From positions 464,214 to 528,213 of the forward strand of contig NZ_LT727813.1 in NCBI RefSeq assembly GCF_900162665.1: a DNA stretch of 64,000 bases, given 5' to 3'. The position numbers were made by a program, and so were the translations under genes. The stretch comes from Oceanobacillus sojae (GTDB lineage Bacteria; Bacillota; Bacilli; Bacillales; Amphibacillaceae). Every line of letters begins with the position of its first letter. Position 1 is the stretch's first letter. A model generated the notes under the pieces. The model was not told the origin of the DNA, did no database searches, and worked only from the letters and a program-made list of their open reading frames with translations. Positions 50,056 to 57,656 of this stretch are shown in pieces.

Positions 50056-51645
50056 ATGACTATTTTAGAAGCACATCATATTAAACAAAATATCAAAGAC
50101 CGGGAATTATTTTCTATAGAGCACTTGGCTGTTCATGACAAGGAGCGGATTGGTTTAGTCGGCAAAAACGGCTCGGGAAAAACAACCCTGCTCAACTTGC
50201 TTGCCGGTAAAATTCCGCCTGAGCAGGGTACAATTCAAATGTATACTTCTGTAGAGTTATTGCCACAATTAAAAGAGAAACGTGACCAAAAAAGCGGAGG
50301 CGAAGTAACACAGGCTTATATCGTTGAATCTTTAAAAAAGCAGACCGGTCTTCTCCTTGCAGATGAACCGACAACAAATCTGGACACGGCTCATATTGAA
50401 TGGCTGGAGAAACAGCTGTCTCATTGGCAGGGAGCGCTTATTATTGTCTCTCATGACCGTAACTTTTTAGATAAACTATGTAATGTAATTTGGGAAATTG
50501 AGGAAGAAAGTCTTCAAATTTATTCCGGCAATTATACTGCTTATCGCCAGCAAAAAGAAAAAGAAATAGAAAAACAGCGTCTTGCTTATGAGCACTATCA
50601 GCAGAAAAAACAACAGCTTGAGCGCGCAATCGAGAAAAAAGAACAGAAAGCACAACGGGCAACTAAAACACCAAAAAGTAAAATCGGATCCACCGAGGAA
50701 TCATTAAAAGGTGCAAAGCCCTACTTTGCGAAAAAGCAAAAAAAGCTGCAAAAAACATCAAAGGCTTTGGAAACAAGATTAGATAATCTTGAAAAAGTGG
50801 AGAAGGTCAGAGAAGCTGCCCCTCTGAAAATGGCTCTTCCCAATCAGGCAAGATTGCAGCAGAAAATTATTTTAAGAATAGAGGATTTAGAAGGAGCTGT
50901 TCCCGGAAAGCAATTATGGAAAAAAACCAGCTTAAATATAAAAGGTGGAGATAAGGTTGGTATTATCGGCCCAAATGGAGCGGGAAAAACAACCTTTGTG
51001 AAAAAAATAATGCAGGGAGATGCCGGTATTACCCTGAATCCATCTGTTAAAATTGGTTATTTTAAACAAGACTTATCAACATTGAACTCAGAAAAGTCAA
51101 TTCTGGAAAATGTCAAAGAAACCTCCAAGCAGGATGAAACACTGATTCGCACCGTTTTAGCCAGACTGCATTTCTATCGGGACGATGTATTTAAGCCTGT
51201 TCACGTTCTCAGTGGCGGAGAACAGGTCAAAGTGGCATTTGCAAAGCTTTTTGTCAGTGATATCAATATGCTTATTCTCGATGAACCGACAAACTATCTG
51301 GATATCGATGCGGTAGAAGCTTTGGAGGGTCTGCTTCAGGCTTATGAGGGTACTGTTTTGTTCGTATCGCATGATCGGCAGTTCACCGAAAATATTGCCA
51401 CAAAGATGATTGAAATTAATCAGCAGGTGCTCACGTTTTTTGATGGAAGCTTCCGACAGCTCCATGAAGAACCGGCCGAAAAAGAAACACAGGAAGACCC
51501 GCTGGAACAGCAGCTGATGGTTATTGAAACAAAGATAACTGAAATCCTGAGCAAGCTCAGCCTGGAGCCCTCTGATGAATTAGATCAGGAATTTCAAAAG
51601 CTTCTTCAGGAAAAACGCATTCTTCAAAACAGACAGAAGAAATGA
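50056..51645 (+). CDS. ABC-F type ribosomal protection ATPase (Vga/VmlR/Lsa-like)
   Basis: A 529-residue soluble protein with two ATPase domains and no membrane segment. Domain 1: Walker A 36-44 (Gly-Lys-Asn-Gly-Ser-Gly-Lys-Thr-Thr), signature Lys-Ser-Gly-Gly-Glu (79-83) only 36 residues later, so its helical subdomain is short; Walker B/D-loop Asp-Glu-Pro-Thr-Thr-Asn-Leu-Asp (103-110). A charged coiled linker (about 165-255) would enter the ribosome. Domain 2: Walker A 305-313, then Leu-Ser-Gly-Gly-Glu-Gln and Asp-Glu-Pro-Thr-Asn-Tyr-Leu-Asp. A C-terminal coiled extension follows. The short first domain and attenuator leader fit antibiotic-resistance ABC-F proteins; drug range (lincosamide, streptogramin A, pleuromutilin) is inference. 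Confidence 0.9.
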   Translation: MTILEAHHIKQNIKDRELFSIEHLAVHDKERIGLVGKNGSGKTTLLNLLAGKIPPEQGTIQMYTSVELLPQLKEKRDQKSGGEVTQAYIVESLKKQTGLLLADEPTTNLDTAHIEWLEKQLSHWQGALIIVSHDRNFLDKLCNVIWEIEEESLQIYSGNYTAYRQQKEKEIEKQRLAYEHYQQKKQQLERAIEKKEQKAQRATKTPKSKIGSTEESLKGAKPYFAKKQKKLQKTSKALETRLDNLEKVEKVREAAPLKMALPNQARLQQKIILRIEDLEGAVPGKQLWKKTSLNIKGGDKVGIIGPNGAGKTTFVKKIMQGDAGITLNPSVKIGYFKQDLSTLNSEKSILENVKETSKQDETLIRTVLARLHFYRDDVFKPVHVLSGGEQVKVAFAKLFVSDINMLILDEPTNYLDIDAVEALEGLLQAYEGTVLFVSHDRQFTENIATKMIEINQQVLTFFDGSFRQLHEEPAEKETQEDPLEQQLMVIETKITEILSKLSLEPSDELDQEFQKLLQEKRILQNRQKK

Positions 51646-51700
51646 TAGAATAAATCTTAATGCAGCAGGAGGAATTTTTCTTCTCCTACTATCTATTGCA

Positions 51701-51722
51701 GTGCCCCGAATATTCGGTGCAC
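51701..51722. promoter_or_regulatory. 22-bp near-perfect palindrome upstream of the YjkB-like gene
   Basis: Half-site GTGC(C)CCGAAT is repeated inverted as ATTCGG(T)GCAC, with one mismatched pair and a perfect 12-bp core CCGAATATTCGG. It sits 41-63 bp before the ATPase start. It could be a repressor operator or an RNA hairpin; there is no T-run after it. Confidence 0.5.
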
Positions 51723-51763
51723 GAGGAGTAAAGTTTCATTTCACCGCAGAAAGGAATTCAAAC

Positions 51764-52507
51764 ATGCAGCAAGCAAATGAAGTAACTGGCAAAGCAGCCA
51801 TAGAACTAAATCATGTCAGCTATTCAGATGAAGGCTTAGATATTATTAAAGATGTTTCCGGCTTCCTCCCTGAAGGAAAAATCACTACATTTGTCGGACC
51901 TTCCGGAGCTGGAAAAACAACCATTTTCCGCCTATTAAATGGACTTATTTCTCCAATAAATGGAGATATCCATCTTTTTGGAGAAGATATTCAAACCATT
52001 GAGCCGACCACATTACGACGAACAGTCGGCATTGCACTTCAGGATGCTACGATGCTGCGCGGCTCCGTTTATAAAAATCTGGCTATGCCCAAAACATTGC
52101 AAAATCAGGAATTAGAAAAGGAAGATGCAGAACACTTATTAATACAAGTTGGGCTGGATGCTTCTTTTCTCAACCGGGATATAGCAGATTTATCAGGCGG
52201 TCAGCGCCAAAAGGTATCCATTGCTCGTACACTTGTCAATCGTCCGAAGGTATTGCTGCTTGATGAAATTACTTCATCCCTTGACCGTGTCTCCACATCA
52301 GACATCGAGCACTTGATTCAGCATATCAATCAGGAATTTGCAGTGACCATTGCCTGGATTACGCATAATTTAGAGCAGGCGTTGCACATTGGGGATTATA
52401 CATGGGTCATGATGAATGGAGAGCTTATCGAATCAGGAAATACAGATGTATTGAAAAACCCGGCAGATCCTCGTGTACAGCAATTTATAAAGGGGGATTG
52501 GCAATGA
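51764..52507 (+). CDS. ABC transporter ATPase (YjkB/FetA-like)
   Basis: A 247-residue ATPase: Walker A 'Gly-Pro-Ser-Gly-Ala-Gly-Lys-Thr-Thr', signature 'Leu-Ser-Gly-Gly-Gln-Arg-Gln-Lys', Walker B with 'Leu-Leu-Asp-Glu-Ile-Thr-Ser-Ser-Leu-Asp' (Ile in place of Pro) and switch 'Ile-Thr-His-Asn'. The start is ATG 51764 with AAAGGA; the longer frame from 51701 begins inside the palindrome. Its partner is the UPF0014 permease downstream, with overlapping stop/start. FetA-FetB of E. coli exports iron under stress; a similar role is inferred. Confidence 0.85.
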   Translation: MQQANEVTGKAAIELNHVSYSDEGLDIIKDVSGFLPEGKITTFVGPSGAGKTTIFRLLNGLISPINGDIHLFGEDIQTIEPTTLRRTVGIALQDATMLRGSVYKNLAMPKTLQNQELEKEDAEHLLIQVGLDASFLNRDIADLSGGQRQKVSIARTLVNRPKVLLLDEITSSLDRVSTSDIEHLIQHINQEFAVTIAWITHNLEQALHIGDYTWVMMNGELIESGNTDVLKNPADPRVQQFIKGDWQ

Positions 52508-53271
52508 GTTTTCTATCCCTCGGCTTATCGCTTATTTTTGTGCTTATTCCCTTAATCCTTTCCAAAACATTACATCTCGGCTTAGGAAAAGATACATTTA
52601 TCGCAACTATTCGTTCTATCATTCAGCTTATAGCTGTCGGCTATGTCCTGACCTTTGTATTTGAATCAGGCAGTTATCTTTTTATCATTCTGATGGTTGC
52701 CCTAATGATTGGAGCAGCGACACATAATGCCCAGAAAAAAGGAGCTTCTATCAAGGGAATTATTTGGAAACTGATTCTTACATTTATATTTATTGAGATA
52801 CTGACGCAAAGCATCTTATTAGGGTTTCAAATCACACCGCCGACCGCGCAATATATTATTCCAATCAGCGGGATGGTTGTCGGTAATTCGATGGTGCTCT
52901 CCATTCTGTTTCTTAATCGTTTCACAGCAGAGATTCAGACGCAGAAAAAAGAAACCGAGCTTCTGCTTTCTTTAGGCGGAACACCAAAACAAGCTATTCA
53001 CCTGCCGCTTATCCATTCTATTAAAGCAAGCTTGATTCCAACAATCGAAAGTCAGAAAACAATCGGACTTGTTCAATTGCCAGGGATGATGAGCGGTCAG
53101 ATTATTGCTGGAGCAGACCCGATTCAAGCCGTCCAATTCCAGCTGTTAATTCTCTTTCTATTACTGACAACAGCGGCCGTAACCAGTATTATGCTCGGCT
53201 TTTTATCCTACCCGACACTCTTTAATGAACGGATGCAAATGCTTAAGATTAAGACAGAGGAAGAAGAATAG
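52504..53271 (+). CDS. UPF0014 family ABC permease (YjkA/FetB-like)
   Basis: A 255-residue protein with about seven hydrophobic segments and the FetB signatures: 'Arg-Ser-Ile-Ile-Gln-Leu-Ile-Ala-Val-Gly-Tyr-Val-Leu', 'Ile-Pro-Ile-Ser-Gly-Met-Val-Val-Gly-Asn-Ser-Met' and 'Gly-Leu-Val-Gln-Leu-Pro-Gly-Met-Met-Ser-Gly-Gln-Ile'. The ATG overlaps the ATPase stop (ATGA) and uses AAGGGGGAT. The family includes the iron exporter subunit FetB. The longer frame from 52402 is inside the ATPase gene. Confidence 0.88.
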   Translation: MSFLSLGLSLIFVLIPLILSKTLHLGLGKDTFIATIRSIIQLIAVGYVLTFVFESGSYLFIILMVALMIGAATHNAQKKGASIKGIIWKLILTFIFIEILTQSILLGFQITPPTAQYIIPISGMVVGNSMVLSILFLNRFTAEIQTQKKETELLLSLGGTPKQAIHLPLIHSIKASLIPTIESQKTIGLVQLPGMMSGQIIAGADPIQAVQFQLLILFLLLTTAAVTSIMLGFLSYPTLFNERMQMLKIKTEEEE

Positions 53272-53330
53272 TTTTACAGGAAGCTTTATTTTTGCAGGCA
53301 TTCAAGCCAATCCTGCTATCAGGTTCACTT

Positions 53331-53375
53331 AAAAGAATTCATTTTGAAAAGGATAATCAAAATGAATTCTTTTTT
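53331..53375 (+). terminator. Intrinsic terminator after the YjkBA-like pair
   Basis: Perfect 17-bp stem (AAAAGAATTCATTTTGA at 53331-53347 with 53357-53373) followed by T6, 60 bp past the permease stop. Confidence 0.9.
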
Positions 53376-53548
53376 GAATCCGTATCCGGAAAGATCATTC
53401 GCGTATGGCCTTCCTTTGTCAATGATACCGTCATGAAGGTCTGATGATTGGAGATACGACCTTTCTATCACCTATAAGGATAATTTAAATCACAGAGTAG
53501 ACGTTGAGAAAATAATAAAAACAATCAAAACGATTCATTCGGTTTAGT
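53362..53548 (+). pseudogene. Possible decayed coding remnant
   Basis: One frame from the ATG at 53362 runs 'Met-Asn-Ser-Phe-Leu-Asn-Pro-Tyr-Pro-Glu-Arg', meets an in-frame TGA after 24 codons, and continues with well-composed sequence ('Trp-Arg-Tyr-Asp-Leu-Ser-Ile-Thr-Tyr-Lys-Asp-Asn', then Lys/Ile-rich helix) to a TAG. The ATG lies inside the terminator stem. The second half faintly recalls the C-terminal beta-alpha region of MscS channels. It may be a remnant or chance. Confidence 0.3.
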
Positions 53549-53605
53549 TATTACGGGGAGCGGCTGTCCCAGCCAATTTGACAAATCAACTATAATTCAT
53601 TATTA

Positions 53606-53630
53606 TTTAATTAAATATATCTTAATTAAA
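53606..53630. promoter_or_regulatory. Inverted repeat, candidate MhqR-type operator
   Basis: TTTAATTAA (53606-53614), 7-base spacer, TTAATTAAA (53622-53630): a perfect 9-bp dyad about 45 bp before the MarR-type regulator gene. Spacing suits MarR-family dimers. AT-only arms make chance more likely. Confidence 0.4.
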
Positions 53631-53674
53631 AATATATACACTTACCCTATCACTTTATAAAAGGAGGCTAAAAA

Positions 53675-54109
53675 ATGTCTGAAAATTTATCACTAAAAAC
53701 CTTTGTGATTACCATGAAAGCATCCAAATCTTTAGAAGAAGTTACCAAACAGGATATAAAAAAACATGGCATGCGTGCATCAGATTTTGCGATTTTAGAA
53801 GCACTGTATCATAAAGGCAGACAAACTATCCGGGAAATTTCTGAATCGGTATTAATCAGTACAGGCTCGATAACATACGTCATTGATAAGCTTGAAAAAA
53901 AGGAACTCCTCATCCGGACAAATTGCCCTGACGACAGAAGAGCAGTTTATTTAGAAATCACTGCTAAAGGAAAGCAAACCATGGATGATATTTTTCCAAA
54001 ACATCAGCAGGTAATTGAAGGACTGTTTGAAGGAATTTCGGAAAGCGATAAAAAGACTGTTATCGATGTCTTAAAAAAGGTTGGATATAAAGCAAGCGAT
54101 AAAGAGTAA
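53675..54109 (+). CDS. mhqR: MarR family regulator (MhqR-like)
   Basis: A 144-residue winged-helix regulator. 'Leu-Lys-Thr-Phe-Val-Ile-Thr-Met-Lys-Ala-Ser-Lys-Ser-Leu' at the N-terminus, recognition helix 'Ile-Ser-Thr-Gly-Ser-Ile-Thr-Tyr-Val-Ile-Asp-Lys-Leu' and wing 'Cys-Pro-Asp-Asp-Arg-Arg-Ala-Val-Tyr-Leu' follow the MarR plan, close to MhqR of B. subtilis, which represses quinone/catechol stress genes. The neighbouring MhqD-like hydrolase and the CatE-like dioxygenase nearby support this. AAGGAGG precedes the ATG. Confidence 0.82.
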   Translation: MSENLSLKTFVITMKASKSLEEVTKQDIKKHGMRASDFAILEALYHKGRQTIREISESVLISTGSITYVIDKLEKKELLIRTNCPDDRRAVYLEITAKGKQTMDDIFPKHQQVIEGLFEGISESDKKTVIDVLKKVGYKASDKE

Positions 54110-54132
54110 CCGATAAGAAGGGACGAAAATTA

Positions 54133-54732
54133 ATGAAATATATCTATGAAGAAAAAGCGGGTCCCAATGGTCCTACACTTCTTCTCTTGCACGGAACCGG
54201 CGGCACAGAAAGTGATTTATTACCTTTAGCAGGCATTATTGATCCAAATGCAAACGTCCTTAGTGTCCGCGGAAACGTATTAGAAAATGGGATGCCCCGT
54301 TTTTTCCGCCGTCTGGAGGAAGGCGTCTTTGATGAAGAAGATTTAATCAAACGCACTGAGGAATTACATGAATTTTTAAATGAAGCCAGTCAGAGGATTG
54401 GTTTTGACCGGAAGCAGGTCACGGCTATCGGCTATTCGAACGGAGCTAATATTGCCGGAAGTCTTTTATTCCATTATAAAGATTCCTTACAAAAAGCAAT
54501 CCTGCATCATCCGATGGTTCCCAGAAAAGGAATTGATCTCCCGGATTTAACTGGAACAGAGGTATTTATTGCTGCGGGTGATAACGACCCAATGTGTCCG
54601 CCGGAAGAAGCAGAGGAATTACAGCGGTTATTGACTGCAGCTGGTGCTAATGCCGATATTCACTGGGAAAGTAACGGCCATCAGCTGACAATGAGTGAGA
54701 TTAAAGCAGCTGCAAGCTGGTATGCGCATTAA
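54133..54732 (+). CDS. mhqD: Carboxylesterase/phospholipase-type hydrolase (MhqD-like)
   Basis: A 199-residue alpha/beta hydrolase: oxyanion 'Leu-Leu-His-Gly-Thr-Gly-Gly', nucleophile Ser in 'Gly-Tyr-Ser-Asn-Gly', Asp in 'Ala-Gly-Asp-Asn-Asp-Pro-Met-Cys-Pro' and His in 'Asn-Gly-His-Gln-Leu'. This is the short carboxylesterase 2-type form seen in MhqD (YodD), induced by quinones in B. subtilis. It is 23 bp after the MhqR-like gene and probably autoregulated with it. The exact substrate is unknown. Confidence 0.85.
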   Translation: MKYIYEEKAGPNGPTLLLLHGTGGTESDLLPLAGIIDPNANVLSVRGNVLENGMPRFFRRLEEGVFDEEDLIKRTEELHEFLNEASQRIGFDRKQVTAIGYSNGANIAGSLLFHYKDSLQKAILHHPMVPRKGIDLPDLTGTEVFIAAGDNDPMCPPEEAEELQRLLTAAGANADIHWESNGHQLTMSEIKAAASWYAH

Positions 54733-54762
54733 AAAGAAGGAGAGTCAGTTCTCCTTCTTTTT
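54731..54762. terminator. Bidirectional terminator
   Basis: Perfect 12-bp stem (AAAAAGAAGGAG with CTCCTTCTTTTT), between the MhqD-like gene and the convergent antiporter gene. Confidence 0.9.
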
Positions 54763-55711
54763 AATTTCTTATAATAATATAGATTGTATACACTACATAG
54801 ATAAGGGCCAATATAATTCCTTCTCTTCTTCCAATTCGGAAGCTTGTCCGCGAAAAGATTAACAAGAGTATCGTCAATACTATCATTATCCAGATATCAG
54901 TAAAAATTATAGGATTTATAGTTAAAGGAGAAATCAGCGATGCTGCTCCAAGAACAAATAAGATATTAAAAATACAGCTGCCGACCACATTACCTAATGC
55001 AATTTCACTTTCATTTTTTAGCGCTGCTGATATAGAGGTAACCAATTCAGGCAATGAGGTTCCTATTGCAACAATAGTCAATCCCACTAAAGCTTCACTC
55101 ATTCCCCAGGACAAAGCAATTTCTGTAGCATTGGTCACAACAAACTGCCCTCCAAGAATAATTGCTGCCAGCCCAAGAAGTGTAATCAGTGTACTCTTTC
55201 CCCATTTTACATTTGAATCTTTAATAGCTTTGGTTTCTTTTCTGCTTTTCAAACCGACCTCAATAATGTAATACATAAAAATCGCTAAAAACAGAAAGAA
55301 AATGATTCCATCACTTCTGCTGAGTATATTTTCTGTTGACCCTTGAAGCAGCATATCGCTTCCTAATGCAAACAATGCAACTGCCGCCAATAATGCAAAA
55401 GGAATCTGTTTAACAATCATTTCATTTTGAACCTGAAGCGGGTAAATAGCCGCTGCCAATCCAACAACCAGTGTAATATTAAAGATATTGCTTCCAACCA
55501 CATTTCCCACTGCTACATCGGCCGTTCCCTGCACAGCCGCAATAATACTTACCGTTGCTTCCGGCGCACTTGTCCCTAAGGCTACAATCGTTAATCCAAT
55601 TAAAATTGGCGGAACACGCAGCAGCTGCGCAATATTGGAGGAACCGTCGACAAACCAGTCTGCTCCTTTTACTAACAATGCAAATCCGATAATTAATAAG
55701 ACATACTCCAT
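54761..55711 (-). CDS. Calcium/sodium antiporter (CaCA family, YrbG-like)
   Basis: A 316-residue membrane protein with ten hydrophobic segments in two homologous halves. Each half carries an alpha-repeat: 'Gly-Leu-Thr-Ile-Val-Ala-Leu-Gly-Thr-Ser-Ala-Pro-Glu' and 'Gly-Leu-Thr-Ile-Val-Ala-Ile-Gly-Thr-Ser-Leu-Pro-Glu', with 'Gly-Asn-Val-Val-Gly-Ser-Asn-Ile-Phe-Asn' and 'Gly-Asn-Val-Val-Gly-Ser-Cys-Ile-Phe-Asn'. These bind and exchange calcium for sodium. I start at ATG 55711, with GAGGAG seven bases before it, rather than 55735. It is a single-gene unit. Confidence 0.92.
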   Translation of the reverse strand: MEYVLLIIGFALLVKGADWFVDGSSNIAQLLRVPPILIGLTIVALGTSAPEATVSIIAAVQGTADVAVGNVVGSNIFNITLVVGLAAAIYPLQVQNEMIVKQIPFALLAAVALFALGSDMLLQGSTENILSRSDGIIFFLFLAIFMYYIIEVGLKSRKETKAIKDSNVKWGKSTLITLLGLAAIILGGQFVVTNATEIALSWGMSEALVGLTIVAIGTSLPELVTSISAALKNESEIALGNVVGSCIFNILFVLGAASLISPLTINPIIFTDIWIMIVLTILLLIFSRTSFRIGRREGIILALIYVVYTIYIIIRN

Positions 55712-55798
55712 GAATGTACTCCTCATCTCTCCCAACTTATTGTGTTTTATTCTACCTTAATTGTATTTTCCTATCCATTATTTTCATGCAGATATTTT

Positions 55799-56653
55799 TT
55801 ACTTTGCTGAATCAGATAAAAAGATTTGATTTCCTGCAGGGTCCTTTACCATTCCTTCATCAACTAAATAACCTAAAGTTTCCAGTCTTTCCTTAGCTTT
55901 CTCGGCCTCTTCTTTAACAGGATATACTATTGTAAAAAATTTTAAGCCGGTTTCATTAGAATAGGGAGTTGGCGCCCCTTCCCCATTCCATGTATTTATT
56001 GCAATATGGTGGTGATAACCGCTATCAGATAAAAAAGATGCTTCAGGATAAGTGGTTACTTCTTGAAAGCCTAATCCTTCTACATAGAATTTCTTAGCTT
56101 TCAGCAAATCATTCACATGTAAATGAACATGACCAATAAGTGTTTCTTCAGGCATACCATTCCATGCTTCCGCTGATTTAAGAAGACCATCTGCATCAAG
56201 GGGGTCTGTACTCATTTGCACGGATTTACCTGACCAATCCCAGCCTTCAGATAACCGGTCTTTTGCTACTTCAATCCCATTTCCATCCGGGTCCTGGAAA
56301 TAAAGTGCTTCACTGACTAAATGATCAGCAGCACCTAATTGTAAAGAATACGCCCTTCCTGCTTGCAGAAGATGCTTTAGAAAATCAGCTAAATCCTGTC
56401 TGGCTGGCAACAGAATAGCAAAATGGTAGAGACCCGTTGTTCTTCTTTGTTTTGGAACAACCTCTTCAGGCTGCTCCAGATTAATTAGAGCCTTCTTGCC
56501 ATCAGCTGATAGCATTGCTTTATTATCTGTTTCCTCCATTACCTGAAAGCCTAGAAAATCCTGATAAAATTCAATAGACTGTTGTAAATCTGTTACTTGT
56601 ATAGTTATATCTGATACGTGTATTGCCTGTGTTTCAAAAAATTTCTTCTCCAT
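55799..56653 (-). CDS. catE: Ring-cleaving extradiol dioxygenase (CatE-like, VOC family)
   Basis: A 284-residue protein of two vicinal-oxygen-chelate modules, each with paired beta-alpha-beta units. 'Leu-Tyr-His-Phe-Ala-Ile-Leu' and 'Asp-Pro-Asp-Gly-Asn-Gly-Ile-Glu' mark module 1; 'Ile-Gly-His-Val-His-Leu-His-Val' and 'Tyr-His-His-His-Ile-Ala-Ile-Asn-Thr-Trp' mark module 2, which supplies the metal-binding His/His/Glu set. It matches CatE (YfiE), catechol 2,3-dioxygenase, in length and motifs. The nearby MhqR/MhqD-like pair deals with quinones/catechols in B. subtilis. AAAGGTGA precedes the ATG. Confidence 0.85.
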   Translation of the reverse strand: MEKKFFETQAIHVSDITIQVTDLQQSIEFYQDFLGFQVMEETDNKAMLSADGKKALINLEQPEEVVPKQRRTTGLYHFAILLPARQDLADFLKHLLQAGRAYSLQLGAADHLVSEALYFQDPDGNGIEVAKDRLSEGWDWSGKSVQMSTDPLDADGLLKSAEAWNGMPEETLIGHVHLHVNDLLKAKKFYVEGLGFQEVTTYPEASFLSDSGYHHHIAINTWNGEGAPTPYSNETGLKFFTIVYPVKEEAEKAKERLETLGYLVDEGMVKDPAGNQIFLSDSAK

Positions 56654-56935
56654 TTATAATAATCACCTTTCATTTACATTTCACTAAAAATAATAAACTT
56701 ACTTTATGTAACTAATTATAAATGAGTAAAGCCCGACGGTCAAAAATGTTTTTCGTTCAGATTCTTTCACTTCTATTTCAATTAATAATCAAAAATTTAT
56801 CTGCAGTAGCTATTCACATTGTCGAGATGAACCAGTGACGAGAAAACAATAAGACGGCTAATATTTACACCGTAAATAAAATAGTATAAAACAATTGTTT
56901 TCCAATTCAAATACTGATATGATAAGCGTTGCATG

Positions 56936-56974
56936 ACGTGGTTCGTAACCATCCCACGCTAAAAAACTAGGAGG
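56936..56974 (+). promoter_or_regulatory. preQ1-I riboswitch
   Basis: P1 arms CGTGG and CCACG enclose TTCGTAACCATC, followed by the A-rich tail CTAAAAAACTAGGAGG. This is the class I preQ1 layout: the tail is drawn into the pseudoknot and includes the ribosome site (AGGAGG at 56969-56974), so ligand should block translation of the QueT gene ten bases downstream. Confidence 0.88.
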
Positions 56975-56984
56975 AAAACAAAAT

Positions 56985-57467
56985 ATGAATATAAGAACAC
57001 TTGTAATTAACGGGATTATTGCAGCATTATATGTTGCAGTATCTTTACTGGTAGCTCCAGTCGCATTTGGAGTAATTCAATTTCGGATATCAGAGGTATT
57101 TAATCATTTAGTTATCTTTGATAAACGTTACTTTTTCGGAATAACCATTGGTGTATTTTTAACAAATTTATTTTCAACGGCTGGCGGTTTAGATTTAGTG
57201 TTTGGGACAGCACACACTGCTATATCCTTAGGAATAATCATTTTTTTAAAAAAATATATTAAAAATACATGGACGCTTTTATTCCTTAATACATTGATTT
57301 TCAGCTTTAATATGTTTATTGTAGCTTTTGCTTTAAATGTTGTAATAGAATGGTCATTTCCATTCATTTGGTTCACACTGGCAATGAGTGAGCTGATTAT
57401 ATTACTTATAGGTATTCCGGTTATTTCTGCTTTGCAGAAGCGCCTGCGCTTCGATAAGCTTATATAA
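56985..57467 (+). CDS. queT: QueT-type queuosine-precursor ECF transporter S component
   Basis: A 160-residue membrane protein with five to six hydrophobic segments; 'Ile-Gln-Phe-Arg-Ile-Ser-Glu-Val-Phe-Asn-His-Leu' and 'Gly-Gly-Leu-Asp-Leu-Val-Phe-Gly-Thr-Ala-His-Thr' are QueT landmarks. QueT captures a queuosine precursor (preQ0/preQ1-type) and is energised by a shared ECF module not encoded here. The preQ1-I riboswitch overlapping its ribosome site strongly supports the assignment. Confidence 0.93.
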   Translation: MNIRTLVINGIIAALYVAVSLLVAPVAFGVIQFRISEVFNHLVIFDKRYFFGITIGVFLTNLFSTAGGLDLVFGTAHTAISLGIIIFLKKYIKNTWTLLFLNTLIFSFNMFIVAFALNVVIEWSFPFIWFTLAMSELIILLIGIPVISALQKRLRFDKLI

Positions 57468-57469
57468 TT

Positions 57470-57512
57470 AAAAAGAAAAAACGGTGGAATTCATCCATCG
57501 TTTTTTCTTTTT
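57470..57512 (+). terminator. Intrinsic terminator after queT
   Basis: 19-position stem (57470-57488 with 57494-57512; one G-U on the plus strand) and T-rich distal arm, immediately after the queT stop. Confidence 0.85.
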
Positions 57513-57656
57513 AAAATTGATTAATTATTAAACACCTGTATTTACTAGTGATTTCACAAGATTTCAATGAAATAAATAGGTTCTCTATTAGTTAGATAAA
57601 GTGATTAAACCATGCATTCGTTAGAGAAACTATTTATTTTTTATAGCCGTTTTAAA

